A stretch of 5,585 nucleotides of DNA from an uncultured Saprospiraceae bacterium (GCA_905479665.1 CAJQNM010000697.1:1-5585); one strand, 5' to 3'. Numbered from the stretch's first letter, positions 1 to 5,585 are shown. Notes: generated by a model from the sequence alone, not told the origin. Numbers and translations: made by a program.

Positions 1-146
1 TTTTTTGAGCGAATGAATCCTGATTCCAGTATCGCAAAGCCCCCCTCCATTTGAAAGATAAGTGCGGCACAAATGGCCACCCAGACCGTATCTATGGCAT
101 GAAGATTCTCTGCGTGTTGCGCGGTTAACTCGGTAATTTCCTGCAT
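1..146 (-). CDS. amt: Ammonium transporter (Amt family), N-terminal fragment cut by window edge
   Basis: Reading the minus strand leftwards gives an open frame that runs off the left edge. It contains DTVWVAICAALIF then QMEGGFAILESGFIRSK, the first transmembrane helix and following turn of Amt/Mep/Rh ammonium channels (family pattern: W-x-hydrophobic, then GF/GLA, then G-x-V/I-R-S/A-K-N). Such proteins conduct ammonium/ammonia across the inner membrane for nitrogen assimilation. Only about 48 residues of a usual 400 or more are present. The start is uncertain. The ATG at 146 leaves a short 20-residue leader before helix 1, as usual for the family. The frame stays open to ATGs at 233 and 245, with a TGA just upstream of 245, which would add a 29-33-residue extension unlike Amt. 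No Shine-Dalgarno sequence precedes any of these starts. The gene is divergent from the isomerase/esterase pair and need not be related to it. Confidence 0.82.
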   Translation of the reverse strand, partial: MQEITELTAQHAENLHAIDTVWVAICAALIFQMEGGFAILESGFIRSK

Positions 147-245
147 AGTAGAATTTGGTAGTAGGCTGTGATGATAGCCAATGGCACAAAATACAGATAT
201 GTGATATCCATCGAAGAGTGTGAGGGGTGACATAATATCAACCAT

Positions 246-691
246 TTGTGATTTTCAATGGATAGGGCGAAGGAGAATATGGACCGGTAAACTGATCTCT
301 TTCAGTTGTCCAAGTTAATTTTGAGCGCACTCCGAAAAGGTTGCCAAATCAAAAATGGCTCTTTTGGCGATCTTTTTATTTTTCTCAATTGGTTGATAAT
401 CAGGCATCAACCAATCTCGTAAAAGTGAAAATCTCACCCAAAATAGACTCATTTTATGAAGATGGCACTTTCCAGAGTGCGTTCAAAAACGGTCCGTGCA
501 TAATACTCTTGAATTGTGAAATCCAAAACAGTTCACCATCAAGGCCGCGAAGTAAAATCATAAGGCCAACAGGCACATCCGATAAGATGGGGAATTAAAT
601 ATCATCAGATCTGATCTCTTTTGATCCGCTAGCATTCTTTTGGAGGTTTTGGTTTACCTTTCTTATCTTCTCGGCAAATAGAGAGAGAGGC
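246..691. other. Divergent intergenic region, no supported gene
   Basis: This stretch separates the divergent ammonium-transporter and isomerase genes and must hold the promoters of both. Open frames exist, for example 341-598 on the plus strand (85 codons) and 454-594 on the minus strand, but I recognise no family in either and they overlap each other. I found no convincing match to the Bacteroidota promoter (TTTG about 19 nt before TAnnTTTG); the nearest is TACCTTTC at 655-662, without a well-placed upstream box. The palindromes at 388-415 and 604-615 are the only clear structured elements. A weaker hairpin, AACTGA/TCAGTT, lies at 290-307. Confidence 0.55.
388..415. repeat. Perfect 10-bp inverted repeat with 8-nt spacer (operator- or hairpin-like)
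   Basis: ATTGGTTGAT at 388-397 is the exact reverse complement of ATCAACCAAT at 406-415, with spacer AATCAGGC. It lies in the divergent intergenic region. Neither side has a downstream U-run in the transcribed sense (the T-rich stretch 371-383 lies on the 5' side for plus-strand RNA), so it does not look like an intrinsic terminator. It could be a dimeric regulator site or an RNA hairpin; the role is inferred only from symmetry and location. Confidence 0.5.
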
Positions 692-1519
692 ATGCAAGAA
701 GACAAGTTTAAAATAAATTTTGCTCCCCATATAGGGATGTTCAAGCATCACGCGGGTGAGGATGTCATCGATCAGATCAATTTTATGGCCGATCAAGGGT
801 TTACCGCCTTTGAAGACAATGGTCTTAAGAACCGAGATCCGGCGCTCCAAGAGGAGATGGGGAGTGTCCTGGCAGACCGAGGCATGCGTATGGGAGTGTT
901 CGTGGGAGGAAGACCTGCCAGGAATGTACCGTCGCTTGTGACCAAAGATGAGGCGCTACACCAAGAGTTTTTAGATGACATTCGCAGCTCCATCGAGGTA
1001 GCGAAGCGAGTGAATGCAACGTGGATGACCACCCTGCTGGGTGATTTTGATTTGCGGCAGAAAAGTGGTTTTCAAACGGCCAATGTGATTGAAGTGCTCA
1101 AGCGGGCTTCTGAGATTCTTGAGCCTCACGGATTGGTGATGGTCCTCGAGCCACTTAATTTTTACAATCACCCTGGTTTATTTCTAACAGAGATACCACA
1201 GTGCTATTTGATTTGTCGGGCGGTGGGAAGCCCATCATGTAAAATACTATTTGACATTTATCATCAGCAAATCCAGGAAGGAAATCTCATTCCAAATATT
1301 GATGATGCATGGGAGGAAATAGCCTATATCCAAATAGGAGATAATCCGGGAAGAAAAGAACCCACCACGGGTGAGATAAACTACAAGAATATTTTCCAAC
1401 ATATTCATGACAAGGGTTTCACTGGTGTGTACGGCATGGAACATGGTAATTCTCAGGAGGGAAAAGAAGGCGAGATGGCGCTGATTGAAGCGTATCGCGA
1501 GGTTGACATCAGGGGATGA
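692..1519 (+). CDS. hyi: Hydroxypyruvate isomerase-family TIM-barrel protein
   Basis: This is a 275-residue cytoplasmic protein of the xylose-isomerase-like TIM-barrel superfamily (AP endonuclease family 2 fold), closest in motifs to hydroxypyruvate isomerase (Hyi), which interconverts hydroxypyruvate and tartronate semialdehyde. Diagnostic segments are VLEPLN (151-156), LFDIYHQQIQEGN (186-198), YIQIGDNPGRKEPTTGEINY (212-231) and GMEHG (248-252). Expected metal/active-site residues by family analogy are Glu153, Asp188, Gln214 and Glu250, all present. Length is close to E. coli Hyi (258). The ATG at 692 follows a purine-rich GAGAGAGAGG that sits too near to be an ideal ribosome site. The reading frame is open upstream to 599 but has no ATG, GTG or TTG there. 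No signal peptide is seen from this start. Its stop overlaps the start of the next gene by 4 nt, so the two are probably translationally coupled. The exact substrate could be another small sugar or sugar acid, since Hyi-like proteins are often only loosely assigned. Confidence 0.85.
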   Translation: MQEDKFKINFAPHIGMFKHHAGEDVIDQINFMADQGFTAFEDNGLKNRDPALQEEMGSVLADRGMRMGVFVGGRPARNVPSLVTKDEALHQEFLDDIRSSIEVAKRVNATWMTTLLGDFDLRQKSGFQTANVIEVLKRASEILEPHGLVMVLEPLNFYNHPGLFLTEIPQCYLICRAVGSPSCKILFDIYHQQIQEGNLIPNIDDAWEEIAYIQIGDNPGRKEPTTGEINYKNIFQHIHDKGFTGVYGMEHGNSQEGKEGEMALIEAYREVDIRG

Positions 1520-2757
1520 AAATAAGATTTCCATTTTCTCTTGCCTGCATTTTTCTGCTGAATTGCACCAATTCGCATGCCCAAAGTCAGCGCAAAGAGC
1601 AAGACTTTGATGTAAATTATATTGAATCTCGAGTGCCGGAGTATCAGCTTCCAGCTATATTGCAATTGGCGGAAGGCAAAGAGGTGCAGAATCCGGAAGA
1701 GTGGCACTGCGAACGCCGACCACAAATACTTTCCCTTTTCAGCAATTTAATTTATGGTGTTGTACCCGTTCCGGAGTTTCCTATTCGGGTGAATTCAGAG
1801 GTCATCGATGAGACTGATTTTTTGGATGGACGGTGTACCCGAAAAATAATTCGAATTCAATTTGAGAATCAGAGAGGTGCTGCAGAAATGCAGGTACTTA
1901 TGTTTGTGCCCAAAGAGAAAAAGGAGGCCGCTCCTGCTTTTTTGATGCTCAATTTCGATGCGGTCGACTCGGAGAAAATGCAGATGGCATCCGGCGAGTC
2001 TGGCATGCTAGAAAGCGGTATCCCCTTGGGAAAATTAATTGACCAAGGATATGCATTTATTTCTGTGTACCAGCAGGACCTGGTTGGTCACAACGAATCA
2101 GAATTCAAAAATTCCATCCATCAATTATTTTTTCGTGAGGGACAAAGTTATCCCAAGGCAAATGAGTGGGGTGTGATTTCGGCAATTAGCTGGTCGGCCA
2201 CGAAAGCACTGGATTATTTAATCAACGATCCAGACATTGATGGTGAAAGGGTGGCATTGTTGGGGCACTCAAAACTGGGTAAAGCCGCACTTTGGGCAGC
2301 TGCGCAGGACGAGCGATTTGCCATGGTTTTTTCCGTGCAATCCGGATGTGCCGGAGCAGCTTTATGGCGCCGAAAATTTGGGGAGACACTTGCCAAGATG
2401 AGTATTTTTCCAAATTGGCTGTGTACCAATGCACGCAAGTTTATTCATCAGGAAGATGATCTGCCGGTAGACCAACATATGCTTATGGGGCTGATTGCTC
2501 CACGTCCACTTTATGTGGCAAGTGCCATAGACGATCATTGGGCAGATCCCAGAGGGGAGTACCTCTCTGCTTACCATGCCAGTGCAGTTTATGAGATGTT
2601 GGGCAAGAGGGGTTTGATTTCAAAATCCACTCCTGCCGTAGGGCAGCCACTCATCACACAAGATTTGGGCTATCACATTCGTGCTGGTGGGCATCGAGTC
2701 GAGGCGTATGATTGGGAGCAGTTTATTGGCTTTGCCAACTATCATTTTAAGCAATAG
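1516..2757 (+). CDS. Exported CE15-like (glucuronoyl esterase-like) alpha/beta hydrolase
   Basis: This is a 413-residue serine hydrolase. Residues 1-22 form a signal peptide (hydrophobic FSLACIFLL, cleavage after SHA before QSQ); LLNC at 14-17 is a poor lipobox, so soluble periplasmic export is favoured over a lipoprotein. The core matches bacterial carbohydrate esterase family 15: GHSKLGK (250-256, nucleophile Ser252), SGCAGAALWRR (276-286), LPVDQH followed by LIAPRP (316-331), ASAIDDHWADPRGE (335-348) and GYHIRAGGHRVEAYDW (385-400, catalytic His probably His393). CE15 glucuronoyl esterases cleave lignin-glucuronoxylan ester links. Here the Glu of the canonical ESG motif is Gln275 and the Arg after the nucleophile is Lys253, so the acid is probably an Asp in 339-344 and the true substrate may differ. 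The start ATG overlaps the isomerase stop as ATGA. The gene ends 7 nt from the convergent DUF1080 gene. An acetyl-xylan-esterase-like role is the main alternative. Confidence 0.85.
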   Translation: MKIRFPFSLACIFLLNCTNSHAQSQRKEQDFDVNYIESRVPEYQLPAILQLAEGKEVQNPEEWHCERRPQILSLFSNLIYGVVPVPEFPIRVNSEVIDETDFLDGRCTRKIIRIQFENQRGAAEMQVLMFVPKEKKEAAPAFLMLNFDAVDSEKMQMASGESGMLESGIPLGKLIDQGYAFISVYQQDLVGHNESEFKNSIHQLFFREGQSYPKANEWGVISAISWSATKALDYLINDPDIDGERVALLGHSKLGKAALWAAAQDERFAMVFSVQSGCAGAALWRRKFGETLAKMSIFPNWLCTNARKFIHQEDDLPVDQHMLMGLIAPRPLYVASAIDDHWADPRGEYLSAYHASAVYEMLGKRGLISKSTPAVGQPLITQDLGYHIRAGGHRVEAYDWEQFIGFANYHFKQ

Positions 2758-2764
2758 ACCAATC

Positions 2765-3469
2765 TTAATCCACCTTCGGCGCAGTCTGGCCAGGCCCCAA
2801 GATGCCTCCCGGCAATTCCATGATTCTAAGATTGCGAAAATGTATCTCGGCCCCCTCGGCCTCCAGACAGATGTAGCCTTTCTTTACCTCCGAGTTGCGG
2901 ATGCCGTTGACAAATTTTCCGTTTACGGAGAGTTTGACGACTCCGTCTACCGCCACGACCACATATTTATTCCAGAGTCCTTTTCCCCTGCAGCGCTTCT
3001 CAATTGAACTGCTGCGAGTACCGCGCGGATTGTCGGGGATGGCAGTCATGCCCATGGTCGGAAAAAGCTCGCCGTGCACGTAGTCTTCGGTGCGATCATG
3101 GATGGTCGCATACTCCAGATCCAGCATTTGTACCTCCATTGCTCGAGTCAGTGGTTTATCGTCGGCAAACTGGGTGCCTTCGCTCCAGATAAACATTCCG
3201 GAATTTCCGCCTGCTTCCATGTGTCGCCACTCCACCTCGAGGACAAAATTTTCATATTGTCGTGCCGTGCGCATCACCCCGATGGGCAGCCCACTGCAAA
3301 TCAACATCGAATCTTCCACGCGCCAAGTTTCTGGGGAGGTGTTTACGTCTACCCATCCAGTAAGATCGACTCCATTAAACAATGGAACAAATTGCAAAGG
3401 ATCGACTTGACTTATCGATGGTGTCATTTGCAGTGCAAGAATTACTGCAAGAATTATCTTTAATATCAT
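2765..3469 (-). CDS. Exported DUF1080 protein (3-keto-disaccharide hydrolase / LamG-like)
   Basis: This 234-residue protein has a signal peptide (hydrophobic residues 2-14, likely cleavage after SIS at 20 before Gln21) followed by one concanavalin-like beta-sandwich of the DUF1080 family (PF06439). Family marks are PLFNGVDLTGW (29-39), a Trp at 49, EVEWRHMEAGGNSGMF (78-93), MEVQMLD (111-117), GLWNKYVV (164-171), VNGKFVNG (182-189) and GYICLEAEGAEIHFRNLRI (198-216). Some family members hydrolyse or eliminate 3-keto-glycosides after a dehydrogenase has oxidised the sugar; others are uncharacterised. No Gfo/Idh/MocA-type oxidoreductase partner is visible here. The length is typical of a single-domain member and the protein looks intact. 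The leader is AT-rich (AATAAATAGAATTT) with no Shine-Dalgarno sequence. It lies 20 nt downstream of the large hydrolase on the same strand, suggesting co-transcription, and is convergent with the CE15-like gene. Confidence 0.88.
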   Translation of the reverse strand: MILKIILAVILALQMTPSISQVDPLQFVPLFNGVDLTGWVDVNTSPETWRVEDSMLICSGLPIGVMRTARQYENFVLEVEWRHMEAGGNSGMFIWSEGTQFADDKPLTRAMEVQMLDLEYATIHDRTEDYVHGELFPTMGMTAIPDNPRGTRSSSIEKRCRGKGLWNKYVVVAVDGVVKLSVNGKFVNGIRNSEVKKGYICLEAEGAEIHFRNLRIMELPGGILGPGQTAPKVD

Positions 3470-3489
3470 AAATTCTATTTATTGGAAAT

Positions 3490-5568
3490 CTATCGAAACC
3501 CAAATTCATCAAAAATTAGTACTCCCTTTTCCGATTTGTCGAAAATCAGACTGAGCTGTTGTAGGGAATATACGTCAAACAAATTGTTTTTCTTTTTGAG
3601 CTCTTCAAGGGTTATGCTGACACTTTGTAAAATCGGCTCGCTGCTATTCCCCATTCTTTTCTCGAGCGGCTTGTAGCGACTATACCGTGCAGTGAAAGGA
3701 GGTAAGAGAGGTTGTATTTCACTCATAGCGAGGTCCACTTGCACACCCTGTCCATCTTCAAACCGCAAAGTGAAATCGATAGGTTCCTCTTCTTCCCCCT
3801 CTTCATCCTCTTCGCCTTCTTTCCCCTCTTCACCTTCTCCCTCTTCCTCCTTTTTCAGTGGTTCTTCGTCAATCATGGCAATTGAAAAGATGAGCTCGCA
3901 GGTGTCATTCAGGACTGAGTCTCGTTCAAAATGAATGTTGTATCGTCCCAGGTTGACGAGCTGTGCACTGTCTAGTCCCGTCGTATCTTTCTGATCCCAT
4001 CCGAGATAGACCGCTTTGTTTTGTCGCAAGGCATCGCCATCTCTAAAACCGAGATCCTCTTCTCTCCAAGTACCCAAATGCTCGGCAGATAGGGTGATTG
4101 CTGTATCAGTGCCAGTCAACAGATTGAGATCTTCTTCGAAATCTACCAAGTACTGATCACTGGATCCTGCATACCGATTGATGTAGTAGGTTTCAGGTAG
4201 CCAAGGCAGTATAGATCTATAGTCTTGAAAAAGGGGCAGATATTTGCGATTTGACTTAAGTGTGGTCTCAAGAAAAGCAGTCATGTAGACAAGACCAATT
4301 TTACGCTGATCATCTCCCGAAAGGAGGGCTTCCCGATTAAGAAACAATTTGCGAAATCCACCCCAGTCGCTATCTCCCCAACCGGTATTAAATTGGCCAT
4401 GGTTGGATCGGTAGATATAAATCGCAGATTTAAAGTGATTTGAGCCTGGTGTAAATGTGGCGCGTCCATATTGGCGATCACCAGCAAAGTCAGCGACATC
4501 AGCATCATGTGATCCATGCAGTGCTAAGTAGCTCACGTCATGGATGGGAGTACTTTGATCGGATGGACGATATTGACCATCAACCTGCGCAATCGCAATG
4601 ATTGATTTAATATTGAAATTAAAATCAAATTTCAGCCGTGCATCATCTGGATAGTAGGGGAGTTTATTAAAGCAGGCTGCAATGCTCACAGCCTCACCTC
4701 CGCGAGAATGGCCGATGAGAGAGATATTGGTTATGTCGGCCTTCCCGTACATCTGGTGATTCATATCTCCCTGCCACCCTCGCCACTGTTCAAGATGCTT
4801 GAGGAGTAGCCATCCCCGGGCGTCGTTTTCACCTCGCGAACCTCCGGTCCAGTCGCCGTTAAGAAAATTTTCATCGATCGAAACCATGATATAGCCTCGA
4901 GTGGCCAGATGCTCGCCAAGGTATTCATATCCCGGATCGGAATAGTCGCGCATACTGTGATTGCCATGCACGATGAGCACCAGCGGGTAGGGACCAGGTC
5001 CATCTGGCATCCAGATCGTACCGTTGAGTGGGAGTGAGTCTCGGTCAAATCCCCAATATCTTGGCCGCAGCTTCTCTCTAAAACCTGATCGTTCTTTCAG
5101 CATTTTGCTGCCATCAACTTTTGGAGTACGGAAAGCAGCATTTTTTCCAAAGTGGTCTCGGCGATCTAGTCCACTTCCATAGGTCAACTTAATTACGTCA
5201 AGCGGGCCTGGCAGTGATGGGTCTTCTGCTTGCAGAGGAGCCAGGCCTTTTGTTTCCGGCAAATTGATCTTGAGCAGATCATCAGTACCCCCTCGATCAG
5301 CTAGCCATAACACAGCTGCTACCCCTCCGGCCAGACCCAAAACCAGCATGATGATGTTTCGCCTGCTCTCACCTTTATCTTTAGGATACCCCCCTTTCAA
5401 AACAAATAGGCTTGCTCCCAATAACCCCAAAATGAGCATGAAGCCGATCAGGAGTAACGGTGCTCCACTGAAATCAAAGAGCAGGCTCAAAGCGACGCCA
5501 CTTCCCAGGATCAAGCTGGTCCATTTGATCGGTAGTTTACGCATGAGGTAGAATACAATCCGTAGCAC
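3490..5568 (-). CDS. Membrane-anchored alpha/beta hydrolase with C-terminal beta-rich region and acidic insert
   Basis: This protein has about 692 residues counted from a GTG at 5568. Three hydrophobic helices (about 17-34, 36-57 and 72-90) are followed by an alpha/beta hydrolase domain (about 120-440). By the positive-inside rule (KLPIK before helix 1, KDKGESRR between helices 2 and 3) the catalytic domain faces the periplasm. Catalytic motifs are HGNH (201-204, oxyanion region), GHSRGGE (286-292, nucleophile Ser288), LHGSHDADV (350-358, likely acid Asp355) and SNH (388-390, likely base His390). The fold resembles chlorophyllase/cutinase/PAF-acetylhydrolase-like esterases; the substrate is not recognisable. 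Residues 470-692 look beta-rich and contain a Glu/Gly/Lys tract at 568-596. The start is uncertain: the frame is open to the window edge (LVVYLV upstream), so translation may begin outside, while the ATG at 5544 is the best internal start. The gene precedes the DUF1080 gene by 20 nt, probably in one operon. Confidence 0.75.
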   Translation of the reverse strand: MLRIVFYLMRKLPIKWTSLILGSGVALSLLFDFSGAPLLLIGFMLILGLLGASLFVLKGGYPKDKGESRRNIIMLVLGLAGGVAAVLWLADRGGTDDLLKINLPETKGLAPLQAEDPSLPGPLDVIKLTYGSGLDRRDHFGKNAAFRTPKVDGSKMLKERSGFREKLRPRYWGFDRDSLPLNGTIWMPDGPGPYPLVLIVHGNHSMRDYSDPGYEYLGEHLATRGYIMVSIDENFLNGDWTGGSRGENDARGWLLLKHLEQWRGWQGDMNHQMYGKADITNISLIGHSRGGEAVSIAACFNKLPYYPDDARLKFDFNFNIKSIIAIAQVDGQYRPSDQSTPIHDVSYLALHGSHDADVADFAGDRQYGRATFTPGSNHFKSAIYIYRSNHGQFNTGWGDSDWGGFRKLFLNREALLSGDDQRKIGLVYMTAFLETTLKSNRKYLPLFQDYRSILPWLPETYYINRYAGSSDQYLVDFEEDLNLLTGTDTAITLSAEHLGTWREEDLGFRDGDALRQNKAVYLGWDQKDTTGLDSAQLVNLGRYNIHFERDSVLNDTCELIFSIAMIDEEPLKKEEEGEGEEGKEGEEDEEGEEEEPIDFTLRFEDGQGVQVDLAMSEIQPLLPPFTARYSRYKPLEKRMGNSSEPILQSVSITLEELKKKNNLFDVYSLQQLSLIFDKSEKGVLIFDEFGFR
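3784..3856. repeat. Polypyrimidine/polypurine low-complexity tract inside the hydrolase gene
   Basis: Seventy of 73 plus-strand bases are pyrimidines; the only purines are at 3805, 3814 and 3832. It is built from imperfect CCCTCTTC-like units. On the coding (minus) strand it reads as GAA/GAG/GGA/GGG codons and specifies the Glu/Gly-rich insert at residues about 572-595 of the large hydrolase. Such tracts are prone to length change by slippage and can form triplex DNA; here that is inference from composition. Confidence 0.75.
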
Positions 5569-5585
5569 CAGATAAACAACCAGCG

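Noticed and set aside
371..415. T-rich run plus inverted repeat as an intrinsic terminator
   Set aside because: The T-run is on the wrong side of the stem for plus-strand RNA, and minus-strand RNA would have an A-run there.
341..598. 85-codon plus-strand frame as a gene
   Set aside because: No recognisable family, overlapped by an open frame on the other strand and by the inverted repeat; kept only as a finding.
1552..1566. Lipobox LLNC in the CE15-like protein
   Set aside because: Asn at -1 is unusual for signal peptidase II, and a good signal peptidase I site (SHA before QSQ) follows five residues later.
2747..2768. TTAAG/CTTAA pairing at the convergent junction as a terminator
   Set aside because: Only 5 bp with a 12-nt loop, AT-rich and without a U-run.
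3074..3463. 129-codon plus-strand frame opposite the DUF1080 gene
   Set aside because: The minus strand carries clear DUF1080 motifs and a signal peptide; the plus frame shows no domain.
3692..3934. Ser/Pro-rich plus-strand frame opposite the hydrolase
   Set aside because: It is the antisense of the Glu/Gly tract (polypyrimidine gives Ser/Pro codons), not an independent gene.

Overview
The window looks like bacterial chromosomal DNA, most likely from Bacteroidota (Cytophagales-like). The reasons are moderate GC, AT-rich leaders without a clear Shine-Dalgarno sequence at most starts, a signal peptide ending SHA|QSQ, and a set of glycan-handling families (CE15-like esterase, DUF1080) common in that phylum. 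The same families are also frequent in Planctomycetes and Verrucomicrobia, so the assignment is an inference.

Layout from left to right. (i) 1-146, minus strand (possibly starting as far up as 245): the first part of an ammonium transporter, cut by the window edge. (ii) About 246-691: a divergent intergenic region with no supported gene. It holds a perfect 10-bp inverted repeat with an 8-nt spacer (388-415) and a 12-bp palindrome (604-615). (iii) 692-1519 and 1516-2757, plus strand: a hydroxypyruvate-isomerase-family TIM-barrel protein whose stop overlaps (ATGA) the start of an exported CE15-like alpha/beta hydrolase. (iv) 2765-3469, minus strand: an exported DUF1080 (3-keto-disaccharide hydrolase/LamG-like) protein, tail to tail with the esterase across only 7 nt. 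(v) 3490-5568, minus strand, open to the right edge: a large membrane-anchored alpha/beta hydrolase with a C-terminal beta-rich region interrupted by a Glu/Gly tract. It lies 20 nt upstream of the DUF1080 gene, so the two probably share a transcript.

Taken together, the four complete or near-complete genes look like a small carbohydrate or ester catabolism locus. Three exported or membrane-anchored proteins (two serine hydrolases and a DUF1080 protein) would act on an esterified or oxidised sugar in the periplasm, and a cytoplasmic isomerase would act on a released small acid or sugar. No transporter, SusC/SusD pair, oxidoreductase or regulator for this pathway is visible, so the substrate is unknown. 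The most notable points are the CE15-like protein lacking the canonical Glu after strand 6 (Gln275 instead), its translational coupling to a cytoplasmic isomerase, and the hydrolase with an acidic low-complexity insert encoded by a 73-nt almost pure purine/pyrimidine tract. I see no mobile element, CRISPR array, tRNA or rRNA.
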